NCBI RefSeq assembly: GCF_011751745.2
Contig: NZ_CP061170.1
Coordinates: 1-64,000 of the forward strand
DNA length: 64,000 nucleotides
DNA from: Paramicrobacterium fandaimingii
Lineage (GTDB): Bacteria; Actinomycetota; Actinomycetes; Actinomycetales; Microbacteriaceae
Reading direction: 5' to 3'
This document shows, piece by piece, positions 39,296 to 49,060 of this stretch. Within the stretch, counting starts at the first letter, position 1, and every line of letters begins with the position of its first letter. Below the pieces are notes generated by a model that did not search any database, had not been told where the DNA came from, and saw nothing but the letters and a program-made list of their open reading frames with translations. The translations under genes were made by a program, and so were the position numbers.

Positions 39296-41235
39296 CGTGT
39301 CATCACCGCTTCGTGTCGGTCGTGCTCTCGCGTGGGCGAGATGCGGATGCAGCGGCCGGTTCGCCCGTCTTCGAACAGGCGCTCGTCGACGCGCTCTTCA
39401 CTGCACGCGGCGGTCGCGATCGGGCAGCGCGGCGCGAAGTGGCACCCACGGGGCCACTCTGTCGGCGGGGGAACCATGCCGCCGATGGCCGGCATCGGCT
39501 CTCCGCGGCGCGCGTGATGCGGGCTCGCAGAGCGCAGGCCCTTCGTGTACGGATGAAGGGGGTCCGCGAACAGCTCGCGCACCGTCGCCCGTTCAACGAC
39601 CTGCCCGGCATACATGACGACAGCGCGGTCGCAGATGTCGGCGACGACGCCCCAATCGTGGGTGACGAACATGATCGACATCTCCGCGTCACGCTGCAGC
39701 TGCCGCAGCAGGTCGAGAATCTCGGCCTGCACCGTCACATCAAGCGCGGTCGTCGGCTCGTCCGCGACGAGGAGTCGAGGCCGTCCGGCCAGGGCGATCG
39801 CGATGGCGACGCGCTGGGCCATGCCTCCGGAGAGCTGATGCGGATAGAGCGAGGCAACCGCGCGCGGATCCGGAAGGCGCACCGCGTCGAGAAGCTCGAT
39901 GGCTCGCGCCCTCGCGGCCCGCTGGCTGCAGCGTTCGTGAGATCTCACTGCCTCGGTCACCTGGTAGCCGACCCGGAAGGCGGGATCAAGGGCGACCATC
40001 GGCTCTTGCGAGATCAAGGCGATCTCCTTGCCGCGCAGCCGCCGGTACTGGGCCCGGGAATACCCCGAGATGTCTTCGCCGTCGAACCAGATCGACCCCG
40101 AGACGATTCGCCCGCCCGATGCGAGCAGCCCCAGCACAGCAAGGGCGGTGACCGTCTTACCCGAGCCTGATTCGCCGACGAGCCCAACCGTCTCGCCTGG
40201 CCGAACATCGAAGTCAACGCCGTCGAGCACGATCGTCTCGGTCGACCCTGTGCCGAAGGCGACAGTGAGGGCACGCACCGAGAGCAGGGCAGTCTTGTCT
40301 CGTTTGCCGACGGGCGCGCTCGCCAGCTCACTGGTTCGTCTGGTGCTGCTGCTGGCGTGTGCGCCCGCGAATCGCTCAGCGTTCGCGTCACGCACGGCGT
40401 CGCCGAGAAGACCGAAGGCGAGGGTCGTGATCGTGATCACTCCAGCCGTCGGAAAGATCATCCACAGGTTCAGCTGGAGCATCGATGACGCTTCGCCGAC
40501 CATTCCGCCCCACGTCGGTGCGGGGGGCGGCGGACCAAAGCCGAGAAAGGCGAGGCCGGTCTGCACGCCGAGGGCGATTGCGGCGAGCAGCGCTGTCTGC
40601 ACGATGATGACGCCGAGGGTGCGGGGCAAGACGTGCCGCACAAGGATCTGGCGATCGGTGAGGCCGATCGTGCGAGCGGCATCCATGTAGAGCTCTTCGC
40701 GCACGCCGAGCACAGAACTTCGGATCACGCGGATCACGACGCCGCTGACGAGAGCACCGAATGTCACCATCGCGGCCGTCATGCTGTTGCTGAAGATGGC
40801 GAGGACCGCGAGGGTCACGATGATGCCGGGGATCGCCATAGTGACGTCGACGATTCGCATGACCAGACGGTCAACCCAGCCGCCCAGGTATCCTGCCGCG
40901 ATTCCGAGCGGGATTGCGAGAGCCAGCGCGACGATGAGCGCCTGCGCGACGCCGATCAAGGTCTCTTGCCCGCCGTACAGCAGACGGCTGAGGATGTCTC
41001 GCCCGAGGGCATCCGTTCCCAGCAGGAACTCCGCCGACGGCCCAAGGCGCGCGCTCTCGAGCCGCTGTTCGAGTGGATCGTACGGCGCAATCCACGGTGC
41101 AGCCGCCGTCGCGACAACGACGAGCGCCAGGTACAGCAAGGAGGCGGCGCCAAGCGGCTTCCGGATCGTGGCCGCGAAGAGATTGCGCCCCGTTCCGGTG
41201 AATACGCGGGGCGACCCCTGTCGACGAGACGTCAT
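39292..41235 (-). CDS. Fused permease-ATPase of the peptide-type ABC importer (DppC-DppD)
   Basis: 647 residues in one frame. Residues about 1-290 are a DppC-like permease with six membrane segments and the EAA loop MDAARTIGLTDRQILVRHVL near 184. After a linker (residues 290-320), residues 320-640 are a DppD-like ATPase with Walker A GESGSGKTV near 355, signature LSGGMAQR near 470, Walker B LLVADEP near 491 and the oligopeptide C-terminal Cys motif CHFAPRCP...C. Such fusions are known but uncommon, and here fix a 1:1 stoichiometry. Overlaps the neighbouring genes on both sides. Confidence 0.94.
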   Translation of the reverse strand: MTSRRQGSPRVFTGTGRNLFAATIRKPLGAASLLYLALVVVATAAAPWIAPYDPLEQRLESARLGPSAEFLLGTDALGRDILSRLLYGGQETLIGVAQALIVALALAIPLGIAAGYLGGWVDRLVMRIVDVTMAIPGIIVTLAVLAIFSNSMTAAMVTFGALVSGVVIRVIRSSVLGVREELYMDAARTIGLTDRQILVRHVLPRTLGVIIVQTALLAAIALGVQTGLAFLGFGPPPPAPTWGGMVGEASSMLQLNLWMIFPTAGVITITTLAFGLLGDAVRDANAERFAGAHASSSTRRTSELASAPVGKRDKTALLSVRALTVAFGTGSTETIVLDGVDFDVRPGETVGLVGESGSGKTVTALAVLGLLASGGRIVSGSIWFDGEDISGYSRAQYRRLRGKEIALISQEPMVALDPAFRVGYQVTEAVRSHERCSQRAARARAIELLDAVRLPDPRAVASLYPHQLSGGMAQRVAIAIALAGRPRLLVADEPTTALDVTVQAEILDLLRQLQRDAEMSIMFVTHDWGVVADICDRAVVMYAGQVVERATVRELFADPLHPYTKGLRSASPHHARRGEPMPAIGGMVPPPTEWPRGCHFAPRCPIATAACSEERVDERLFEDGRTGRCIRISPTREHDRHEAVMTR

Positions 41236-42173
41236 GAAATCCTCACCTTCGGGTTGAGTACGCCGTACATCACGTCGACGACCAGGTTGATCAGAATGAC
41301 CATCATCGTGAAGAAGACGCCGAGGCCGAGCAGAACGGGCAGATCGTGGTTAAGCGTCGACTGCGTCGCGAGTGTGCCGAGCCCCGGCAGCACGAAGACG
41401 TTCTCGACGAACACCGTCGATGTCAGCGACGCGACAGCGCCGACGCCCACGATCGTGATCGACGGAATCGAGGCGTTCTTCAGAACGTGGCGGAAGATGA
41501 TCGATCGCTCAGGGATGCCGTTGGCGCGCATCATTCGCACGTAGTCGCGACTGAGCGCGTCGAGAACCGAATCTCGCATCTGCTTCGCCACGAGCGTGAC
41601 GCCGCCGAGGCTCAGTGCAATCACCGGCAGTATCAGCGCCCACAGCCAGCCCGCAGGGTTATCCGAGAACGGAACGTATCCGGTGGCCGGAAAGATTCTC
41701 ACCGAGACGGCGAACACCGAGACAAGAAGAATCGCGATGGCGAAGCTCGGAACGGCGAGCCCGACGAGCGATGCGGCGTCGAGCACGCGCCCGATCCATC
41801 CGCCGCGAAGGGCACTGAGCATGCCGAGGATGCCCCCGAGGACGGCGATCAGGATCGTCGCGAGCAGCATGAGCGACCCGGTCACGGGGAATCGCGCCCC
41901 GACGATCGTGAGAACGGACTGGCCGCTGTAGATCGACGCACCGAAATCGCCCCGAAGCGCGCCCCACGCCCAATTGAGGTACTGCTGAGAGAGCGGCAGG
42001 TTGAGCCCGAGCTGTTCGCGTAACGCAGCCACCGCTTGCGGGGTGGCGTTCTCTCCGAGGATCGTCCGCGCCTGATCGCCAGGAACGATCGAAGCGAGAA
42101 CGAACATGACGACAGAGACGATCACCAGGATCGGAATCGCCATAAGGACGCGCCTCGCGAGTACTGCGACCAT
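41232..42173 (-). CDS. Peptide-type ABC importer permease (DppB)
   Basis: 313 residues from ATG 42173 (AAGGGAG upstream; a start at 42197 is less likely). Six membrane segments, the conserved PGDQARTILGENATPQAVAA after segment one, and EAA loop DYVRMMRANGIPERSIIFRH near 210. It is the first gene of the importer operon and has an operator palindrome 56 bases upstream. Confidence 0.94.
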   Translation of the reverse strand: MVAVLARRVLMAIPILVIVSVVMFVLASIVPGDQARTILGENATPQAVAALREQLGLNLPLSQQYLNWAWGALRGDFGASIYSGQSVLTIVGARFPVTGSLMLLATILIAVLGGILGMLSALRGGWIGRVLDAASLVGLAVPSFAIAILLVSVFAVSVRIFPATGYVPFSDNPAGWLWALILPVIALSLGGVTLVAKQMRDSVLDALSRDYVRMMRANGIPERSIIFRHVLKNASIPSITIVGVGAVASLTSTVFVENVFVLPGLGTLATQSTLNHDLPVLLGLGVFFTMMVILINLVVDVMYGVLNPKVRIS

Positions 42174-42228
42174 CGGCTCAGCTCCCTTGCTAAACACATG
42201 CGGGTACTATCGTAACTTCTGATGAAGA

Positions 42229-42247
42229 ATATCATTGGAGATGATAT
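42229..42247. promoter_or_regulatory. Palindromic operator candidate 4
   Basis: ATATCATTGGAGATGATAT, both halves perfect, in the 112-base gap between the upstream receptor gene and the permease at 42173. It would control the operon permease, fused permease-ATPase, ATPase, hydrolase, receptor. Confidence 0.78.
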
Positions 42248-42285
42248 TCCTCAAGGTCGAAGTCGCAAGATTTCGACGTGGTGCC

Positions 42286-43845
42286 CTATGCAGATGGATG
42301 CCACGCGTACTGTGGGTCTGGCGCGACAGCGATTGGGATCGGGTTGAGGTTCGTGACCTTCACGCCTGCCAATTCGGGCCCGATGTAGTGAATGTCGTTC
42401 GCCGTGAAGATCGGGATGTTCCAAGCGTTCGCGAAGGCGAGTTCGCTCATCTGCTCGTAGACGGGCACGCTCTTCTCTGCGGCAAGGGCGCGGGACGAGG
42501 AGAAGAGCGATTCCATCTCGCTGTCGAGAACGGCGGACGGGTTGCGGGGTCCAGAGCGCAATGTCGGGTACAGCAGACCCATCGTCGTGCCACTCATCGG
42601 GAAGATCGTCGCACTGTACTTTCCCGTTTGGGACTCCTCGACGAAACCGGACACACCGGTTGCATCCGCGGTCAGGTCGACGTCGATCCCGATGGCCTCG
42701 AGATAACTCACGATCGCCTGGGCACGGATTGCGTTCTGGTCGAGGGAGTTGGTGGAGAGGATGCTCATCGAGAATCCGTCGGGGTATCCCGCATCCGCAA
42801 GCAGTTGCTGAGCGCGCTCTGGGTCGTAGTCGAACTCGAGTCCCGGAACGAACCCGACGGCCCCCTCGTTTAACAGCTGGCTGCTCGGCTGTGCGGTGTC
42901 GGGCGAGACGGCGTCGACGATCGCCTGCCGGTCTATCGAGATCGCGATCGCCTCCCTGACGCGGGGATCCTCGAGAGCGGGAGTGAGTTCTCCGGTGCGG
43001 TCAGCGATGTGGATCGCCCAATTGAAGAACGGCACCTGAAGCACCTCCAGCCCCGCGTCTTCGGCGGCATCCAGTGTGGAGGGCGCCCCAAGCGTGTAGT
43101 CGACCTGGCCGGTCTGAATCGCCGAGAGGGCCGCGTTCTCATCGGAGATCGCACGTACCGTGACCCGCTCGTACATCTGCGCGTCTGCATTCCAGTAGTC
43201 GGGGTTTCGGTCGAAGACGTAGCTTGCGTTCGCCACCGATTCCGCCGCGTTGTAGACGTACTGTCCCGTCCCGTCCATCTCTGTCGAGAGCGCCTCAGGA
43301 TCAGCGAGCCCATCGGGGCCGATGATGCTGCCGAACTTGATGTACTGCGACAGCGTCCACTCCGCATCGGGGAACGGCTCGGTGTAGGTGATGCGCACCG
43401 TCGCCTCGTCGACGGCCTCGATGGAGTCGATGTCACCGACCTGAGAGGCGGTGCCGCCCCCGGAGTCAAGGAAGTACTCCATTGAGGCGACGGCGGCGTC
43501 GGCGTCAAGCTCGGCGCCGCTGGAGAACGTCACCCCGTCGCGGAGGGTGAATTCAAACTCGGTGTTTTCGTCGTCGGTGTAGCCCCAGTCGGTGGCTAAG
43601 TCGGGGATGTACTCGCCGTCGGGTGTCATGTAGATGAGAGGATCGTAGGCCAGGGCGATGATGTTGGCGCTTGGCCCCTGCCCCGAGAGCGCTGGGTCGA
43701 GCGTCACGACCGAGCCGAAGTACTGGATGTCGAGTTGGGCGTCGCTCGACGCGGGCGTGTCGTCTGCGGCGCACCCACTGAGCACGAGCCCTGCGGTGAC
43801 GAGCGCCGCGATGGCCGCGCCCCTCGTTTTCTGGCGTTTCAGCAT
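42286..43845 (-). CDS. Peptide-type ABC solute-binding lipoprotein (third)
   Basis: 519 residues, signal MLKRQKTRGAAIAALVTAG and lipobox LSGC near residue 25; SBP_bac_5 family. Motifs LATDWGYTDDENTEFEFTLR near 82 and DPRVREAIAISIDRQAIV near 295. Twelve bases downstream of a CapA-like gene, in a unit with a carboxylesterase. It is a paralogue of the receptor at 35892; both could serve the single permease set downstream. Confidence 0.93.
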   Translation of the reverse strand: MLKRQKTRGAAIAALVTAGLVLSGCAADDTPASSDAQLDIQYFGSVVTLDPALSGQGPSANIIALAYDPLIYMTPDGEYIPDLATDWGYTDDENTEFEFTLRDGVTFSSGAELDADAAVASMEYFLDSGGGTASQVGDIDSIEAVDEATVRITYTEPFPDAEWTLSQYIKFGSIIGPDGLADPEALSTEMDGTGQYVYNAAESVANASYVFDRNPDYWNADAQMYERVTVRAISDENAALSAIQTGQVDYTLGAPSTLDAAEDAGLEVLQVPFFNWAIHIADRTGELTPALEDPRVREAIAISIDRQAIVDAVSPDTAQPSSQLLNEGAVGFVPGLEFDYDPERAQQLLADAGYPDGFSMSILSTNSLDQNAIRAQAIVSYLEAIGIDVDLTADATGVSGFVEESQTGKYSATIFPMSGTTMGLLYPTLRSGPRNPSAVLDSEMESLFSSSRALAAEKSVPVYEQMSELAFANAWNIPIFTANDIHYIGPELAGVKVTNLNPIPIAVAPDPQYAWHPSA

Positions 43846-43857
43846 TCTGACTTCCTT

Positions 43858-44997
43858 TCAACGGGTGGAGAAGACCGCGCGCATGCCATCCCATTGGATG
43901 TCTGCGACAAGCCCGGCCTCGGCGGTGATGTCTCTGACGTACTGAACGATCTGTTCGCCGCGGCGGCCGTGGGCGCGTGTTGTGTGACCGTGCTCGTCGA
44001 TCCAGCACGGGAAGAATCCCGCGCGCAGGACGCCGCGCTCGTCAGCGTCGATGAACGCGATCATCGTCTGGCGGGCGTCGCGCGAGAACGGGAAGTTCTC
44101 GACCTCGTGGTCTGGGGTCACGAGCGAGAGGATGGGCGACCGCGTCGGGCGCGTGCGCGCTCCGGACGCCGCCGAGTGCGGGTTTGCCGCCGCAGGGTAG
44201 GCCGTCACGAAATGGTTGACGCCGTGGAAGATCGGCCGTGACTTGTAGGTCTCGACGCCGCGAAGGATGTGTGCGTGGTGCCCGATGATGACATCGGCAC
44301 CGGCATCGATGGCCGCATAGGCGAGGGGCTGCTCGTACTGCGCGAGCCGGGCGCGCTCGAAGACGAGGCCCTTGTGCAGCGACACCGACACGACATCGAC
44401 GCGTTCTTTGAGCTCGCGAATGTCGGTGCACATCGCGCTGAGGGTTTCGGCGTCAAGCGCGGTGTATTCGGTCGGCGGGCTGCCGGGCGACGCCATCTCG
44501 ATGTCGTAGTGGGCGTGGATCCGTACGTATGCCGCGCCGCCCTTCGACGTGGTCGCCCACGATTCTCGCGGGCCGACGGCGTTGTAGCTGAGAAAGCCGA
44601 GGCGGACGCCCGCGTGCTCGACAATCGCCGGTTCACGTGCGGTGCTGATGCTCAGCCCGGCCCCCGTCGTCGCGAGGCCCTCGGCACGCAGTGTGTCGAC
44701 GGTGTCTTCAACGCCGTTCTGCCCCTGATCGAAGATGTGATTCCCCGCGAGGGTCGCCACGGCGAACCCCGCGTCGCGAACGGCGGCGAGATTGCCTGGC
44801 GGAGCCGCTGGTGCCGGCAGATCTGCAGACGAGACCTGACCGCGCCGAGTGTGCGGCCACTCGACGTGCCCCACAGCGACATCGGCGTTGCGCAACACGG
44901 TGGCGGTATCGCCGAAGTGCGAGCGCACGTCATCCGCGCCCAGAATGAGATCTCCGACGAACATCAGCCGGGCGGCATCCGTGCGTGAATCGATCAT
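43858..44997 (-). CDS. CapA-like metallohydrolase (third)
   Basis: 379 residues from ATG 44997, overlapping the esterase stop by ATGA (ATG 45015 is an alternative). Motifs FVGDLILGADD, GHVEWPHT, AGNHIFDQG near 91, SLHKGLV, HHAHILRGVETYKSRPIFHG near 240. The glycine-asparagine pair of the usual LGNF motif is changed to FHGVNHFVT, so one metal-site neighbour differs. Same subfamily as those at 26481 and 51347. No signal peptide. Confidence 0.87.
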   Translation of the reverse strand: MIDSRTDAARLMFVGDLILGADDVRSHFGDTATVLRNADVAVGHVEWPHTRRGQVSSADLPAPAAPPGNLAAVRDAGFAVATLAGNHIFDQGQNGVEDTVDTLRAEGLATTGAGLSISTAREPAIVEHAGVRLGFLSYNAVGPRESWATTSKGGAAYVRIHAHYDIEMASPGSPPTEYTALDAETLSAMCTDIRELKERVDVVSVSLHKGLVFERARLAQYEQPLAYAAIDAGADVIIGHHAHILRGVETYKSRPIFHGVNHFVTAYPAAANPHSAASGARTRPTRSPILSLVTPDHEVENFPFSRDARQTMIAFIDADERGVLRAGFFPCWIDEHGHTTRAHGRRGEQIVQYVRDITAEAGLVADIQWDGMRAVFSTR

Positions 44998-46532
44998 GCG
45001 AACAGCCGTGCCCACGGATCGACGCGCGATGTCACGGCGACATCGCGCCAGCGCTCGTGGCGATGCCGATACGGATCATTCACGAGCGCGCTTCCCGATT
45101 CGCCGAACACGTACTGTGCTTTCGACTCGCGATCGTAGGCTCGCCACGGCGTGCCGTTCAGCGTCGGTCGGCCGTGCCTGGCGAACTCGGCCTGCGCGTG
45201 GCGTGCCTCCGCGGCGTGCGCGAGGTTCTCTCGTGTCGCGGCGATGGGCATGCTTCGCGATGCCTCGGTCACGGTGTCGAAGAAGAAGGGTATCTGCACG
45301 CCATGGAACGACCCGATCTTCTGCCCATGGTTGACATCGCACACGTAGAGGTACGTGCGCCCGCCGTCGCCGTCGAGCTTCGCTTCTACGAGGCGTCGCG
45401 TGCGAACGAGGAACTGATCGCTCATGATCTCGCAGAGCAGATCGATGTTTCGCGCGTTGCGGTGCGATCGATATCTTTCGACGAGAGCACCGGCACCGCT
45501 CGCATCGTCGATCGAACTCGCGACGCGACCGACGAGGTCGTCTGCGCCGATGTCGAAATCGTCGTGCAGCCAGTGCGGGCGGGCGAAGAGCGCGTAGTCG
45601 GCTTCGTCGAGGGCGGTTCCGGCCATGACATCGATGTCGGCCGCGGCGCCGGATGCCAGCGCATCCTCGGGGCGTTCCGGAAAGTGGCCCGACCCGACGA
45701 CGGGCGCGAACAGCATCCCATTCACGCCGGGAAGAGCGCCGACCCCCAGCTCCGCCTGCGCATCGCAGAGGCGCTCGACCGGGATCTCGGCGATGGCCTG
45801 AGGCGCGTGGCGCACTCCCAGCACATGAAGAAGCCGGTCGGCTGTGTCGGCTGCGGTGTCAACATCGCTATAGCCGAAGGGCGGCCCACCGTGCATGACC
45901 GCCCTGTGGAAGAGCTCTCGCGCCCGCGGCATGGCCAGGAGGGTTGCGACCTTCCCCGCCCCGCCGGAGTGCCCGAAGATCGTGACATTGCCGGGGTCGC
46001 CGCCGAAGCCGGCAATGTTGTCGCGCACCCATTCCAATGCGCGCTCGAGATCGAGCATGCCCGCGATGCCCGATCCCGCGAAGCGCTCGCCAGCCGCGTG
46101 CTCGAGGTCGAGGTAGCCGAACATGCCGAGCCGATGGTTGACGCTGACGACAACGACGTCCTCCTCGAACGCGAGCCGTGTTCCGTCGGTGACGTCTGTG
46201 TGGCCGACGCCCTGGCCGAATCCGCCCCCGTGAATCCAGAACAGCACCGGACGCGAGTCGGTGAGCCCCGGCGTCCAGACATTGACGACGAGACTGTCTT
46301 CCCCCGTGCGGCCGATCTCCTGCTCGCGCCCGCTGCGGACGATCTGGAGCGCTGCGGGCCCGAAGTCCACCGCGTCGCGCACCCCCGACCACGGTGTGAG
46401 GGGCTGCGGCGGTCGAAACCGGTTCACCCCAGCGGTGGGCGCAGCGTAAGGAATGCCCGCGAAGCGGATCACGGTTTCGAGCCGTAGCCCTCGCACCTGA
46501 CCGGAGTCGGTTGTCGCCACTGGATCTGCCAC
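44994..46532 (-). CDS. Type-B carboxylesterase (second)
   Basis: 512 residues from GTG 46532 with GAGGAG five bases upstream. Oxyanion motif IHGGGFGQG near 100, catalytic Ser in FGHSGGAGK near 188, TALDEADY near 306 and FHGVQIPFFF near 410 with the catalytic His. Cytoplasmic. First gene of the unit esterase, CapA-like, receptor. Clear paralogue of the esterase at 31434, sharing the unusual FHG-IxxPxFF end. Confidence 0.93.
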   Translation of the reverse strand: MADPVATTDSGQVRGLRLETVIRFAGIPYAAPTAGVNRFRPPQPLTPWSGVRDAVDFGPAALQIVRSGREQEIGRTGEDSLVVNVWTPGLTDSRPVLFWIHGGGFGQGVGHTDVTDGTRLAFEEDVVVVSVNHRLGMFGYLDLEHAAGERFAGSGIAGMLDLERALEWVRDNIAGFGGDPGNVTIFGHSGGAGKVATLLAMPRARELFHRAVMHGGPPFGYSDVDTAADTADRLLHVLGVRHAPQAIAEIPVERLCDAQAELGVGALPGVNGMLFAPVVGSGHFPERPEDALASGAAADIDVMAGTALDEADYALFARPHWLHDDFDIGADDLVGRVASSIDDASGAGALVERYRSHRNARNIDLLCEIMSDQFLVRTRRLVEAKLDGDGGRTYLYVCDVNHGQKIGSFHGVQIPFFFDTVTEASRSMPIAATRENLAHAAEARHAQAEFARHGRPTLNGTPWRAYDRESKAQYVFGESGSALVNDPYRHRHERWRDVAVTSRVDPWARLFA

Positions 46533-46627
46533 GCTGTCTCCTCATCGACATTGACGAGCGGTATTAGAAAACACCGATCAGCGCGATCGTAACCTACGGT
46601 GATATCTTTTGGGAAGAGCTCGCAGCC

Positions 46628-47806
46628 TCACGTGCGCGGAGCGCGTATCGCGACGAAGGCGGCGCACGCCACAGCGACGATTCCCCCGATGAGCAGAGAC
46701 ACGCGGCCCGAGGACGCATCGATCACCCAGCCCATGAACAGCGCGCCGAACGGCGTCATCCCGTAGTTGCCGATGGTCACGAGCGACATCAGCCTGCCGA
46801 TCGCCTCGGGCGGCGCAGACGACTGCGCGGCAGCGTTGAGCACGCCTTGGTAGCAGCCGATTCCGAAGCCCAGCAGGGGCGAAACGAGAAGAAAGACGCC
46901 GAGCGTCGGAGCGGCGGCGTTCACCATGAGCGCGACGCCGAACACAGACAGAGCCACGATGAGCGAGCGCACGCCGATCGCCGGCCGTGATGCCGCGAGG
47001 ATGCCGCCGCCGATCGCGCCGACGGCGTTCAGCGCATGCACGAAGCCGACGCTCGTGGCATCGCCGCCGAATGACAGATCGACGGTCGAGGTCAGCACGA
47101 GCCCGAAGTTCAGCGCGAACAGCGCGATGACCACGTTCACGATCAGCAGCGTCGCAATCGACCTGTCGCGCACGAAGCGGCGCAGAGTCAGTTTGGGGCC
47201 GGATGCCGCGGGCGCGCGTGCATGCAGCGAGCGCTGCCTGATCGCGAAGAGCATCAGCCCGGCAAAGAGATAACCTGCCGCGTTCAGCAGCATGCAGGTG
47301 GATGCTCCGAACGAATGGAACGCCAGACCGGCGAGTCCCGGCCCGACCGAGCGCGCGGAGGCAATTGCGACGGTGCTGATCGACACAGCCTTCGAGAGCC
47401 GCTGGGGGCCGACGAGTTCGAAGATGAGGGTCTGCGACGCGACACGCTCAAATGCTTGCACGGTGCCGAAGGCGGCAACGAGGGCGTAAATGTGCATCAG
47501 GTCGGGGTCATCGCCCGTGACAACGAGCCCGATGCACGCCGCAACGCATGCGGCGAGAACCGAGGTGGCGAGGAGGATGCTGCGCGGCCGAATGCGGTCG
47601 GCCAGGCGCCCGGCCGGAACAGCGAGCACGATGATCGGCAAGAACTGGGCAATGGTGACGCCGCTCAGCGCCTGCGCGCTCCCGGTTGTGCCCAGCACAA
47701 CGAGCTGCAGCGCCAGGTTCTGAAACCACAGGCCGACGTTCGACGTGACCTGTCCCGCAAAAAACAGCGCGAAGCTGCGCTCGCGGAATGGGCCGAATAC
47801 CCCCAC
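46628..47806 (-). CDS. MFS transporter
   Basis: 392 residues with about twelve membrane segments, resembling the MFS_3/enterobactin-exporter-like group (RSFALFFAGQVTSNVGLWFQ near 9, PAGRLADRIRPRSILLATSV near 59). GTG 47806 starts three bases after the upstream stop, so it is the last gene of the eight-gene operon beginning at 55129. Likely an exporter or facilitator for an intermediate or product. Confidence 0.9.
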   Translation of the reverse strand: MGVFGPFRERSFALFFAGQVTSNVGLWFQNLALQLVVLGTTGSAQALSGVTIAQFLPIIVLAVPAGRLADRIRPRSILLATSVLAACVAACIGLVVTGDDPDLMHIYALVAAFGTVQAFERVASQTLIFELVGPQRLSKAVSISTVAIASARSVGPGLAGLAFHSFGASTCMLLNAAGYLFAGLMLFAIRQRSLHARAPAASGPKLTLRRFVRDRSIATLLIVNVVIALFALNFGLVLTSTVDLSFGGDATSVGFVHALNAVGAIGGGILAASRPAIGVRSLIVALSVFGVALMVNAAAPTLGVFLLVSPLLGFGIGCYQGVLNAAAQSSAPPEAIGRLMSLVTIGNYGMTPFGALFMGWVIDASSGRVSLLIGGIVAVACAAFVAIRAPRT

Positions 47807-47809
47807 TCG

Positions 47810-49060
47810 TCAGCCGCGTGCGGACACGCGAGTCCGCAGAAAGTCCGTGATCCGTTCCGGAATACGGGCGGCCGAGCTTGAACGCTGGTCTGCGTTGTTT
47901 GCCCGAATCTCGAGCACCGGAATCCCCTCCTTCTCCAACGCCTCGCTGATGAGACCCGCGCCTGGTGTGTCGTCGGCGACGAGGTGCACGACGCCGTCGA
48001 TGCCGTGCGCGAGCGCCTCCTTGACATACCACTCGTTTGACCATGGGGGCACGTAGAGCTGATCGGTGATGCCGACGAAGCGCGCCGCGAGGGTGCGCAT
48101 CGGATCGTCGCCGTAACGGGCGTAGCCGTCGGCGGCAATGGCGAGGTACATCGACCAGACGAACACTGCCCCGAACTCGTCTTGGAACCTTCGGTACATG
48201 TCGAGGTCAGACCAGAGCCCGCGGCCAACCCACATGAGGCGCAGCTTCTCGTCGCGACAGACGGCGTCGCCACGCTCGACCCGTTCGGCCACGTTCTCAT
48301 AGAGCGAGCGCGCGGCGCCGACAGCCCATTCGCTGCCGCGATGCCACTGCGGAACCATCACGGCCGGCATGGTGTCGTTGACGGTCACCGGGGTGGGGCG
48401 CGCTTCGGCGATCAGGTCCCGCGTCCGGCGATTCCACTCTGCCTGTTCATTCCCAAGATCGAGGATCCGCGCGAGGCGACCGCGATCGAGCACGCGCCCT
48501 GTGCGTTCTTCGAGCCACGCGGTGAGCTCGCCGATCTCGTTCTCGAGAAGATCGATGCGCGCCGAGCCGAAGGCTTCTTCCCAGCGGCGCGGCACAAGTT
48601 CCCACCAGCGTGGGGGAGCCGGGTCAGCGCCGGTGCGCGAGAGCAAAAACGTCTCTGTTCCGTCGCGCTCGCCCCACTGCTCGAAGATCTTCTGAGTCAC
48701 GTCGCCGCTGCGCTCGGCGATGGCGAAGGTCGGCTGCGGCAAACCTCCCCACGGCCGGTCGTCCGCGGGGAGATCCTGCTCGCCAAGAGGAATGGCGTCG
48801 TACTGCACGCTGAAATCCGGGAGTCCGGCCGCGGCGACTCGCTCCAGAGCCGCGGGACTCATGCGCTTCGCCGCGATGATCGACGACCACCACTGCGTCA
48901 CGACATACGGGATGTCGAGAGCGCGCAGAATCTCGTGAGGTGCATCCGCATTGACGAACGCAATCGGCTCACCCTCACGCGCACGGCGGGCGACGTCGAG
49001 AAACCACTTCTTCTGGTAACGCGTCGCCTCGGTGGCGGCGCGAAGACGGTCGACGCTCAT
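47810..49060 (-). CDS. 2-hydroxyacyl-CoA dehydratase-family protein (HgdB-like), cluster cysteines absent
   Basis: 416 residues. The order ADAPHEILRALDIPYVVTQW near 38, QYDAIPLG, LPQPTFAIAERSGDVTQKIF near 107, HGIDGVVHLVADD near 362 and KEGIPVLEIRANNADQR near 384 follows the HgdB/FldB/BcrB fold. Only one cysteine exists (AVCRDEK near 273), and the family's usual cluster-binding cysteines are replaced. Classical members hold a [4Fe-4S] cluster for radical dehydration, so this protein must work differently or borrow ligands. Overlaps its partner gene by ATGA. No activator ATPase (HgdC) is in the window. Confidence 0.8.
   Translation of the reverse strand: MSVDRLRAATEATRYQKKWFLDVARRAREGEPIAFVNADAPHEILRALDIPYVVTQWWSSIIAAKRMSPAALERVAAAGLPDFSVQYDAIPLGEQDLPADDRPWGGLPQPTFAIAERSGDVTQKIFEQWGERDGTETFLLSRTGADPAPPRWWELVPRRWEEAFGSARIDLLENEIGELTAWLEERTGRVLDRGRLARILDLGNEQAEWNRRTRDLIAEARPTPVTVNDTMPAVMVPQWHRGSEWAVGAARSLYENVAERVERGDAVCRDEKLRLMWVGRGLWSDLDMYRRFQDEFGAVFVWSMYLAIAADGYARYGDDPMRTLAARFVGITDQLYVPPWSNEWYVKEALAHGIDGVVHLVADDTPGAGLISEALEKEGIPVLEIRANNADQRSSSAARIPERITDFLRTRVSARG

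Noticed and set aside
44985..46487. 500-codon + strand frame opposite the carboxylesterase
   Set aside because: The - strand protein has the oxyanion, serine and histidine motifs of type-B esterases; the opposite frame is only a codon-bias shadow.
46587..46605. Possible sixth copy of the palindrome upstream of the second carboxylesterase
   Set aside because: Only the TGATAT half is present; the other half (TCGTAA) does not match well enough to list.
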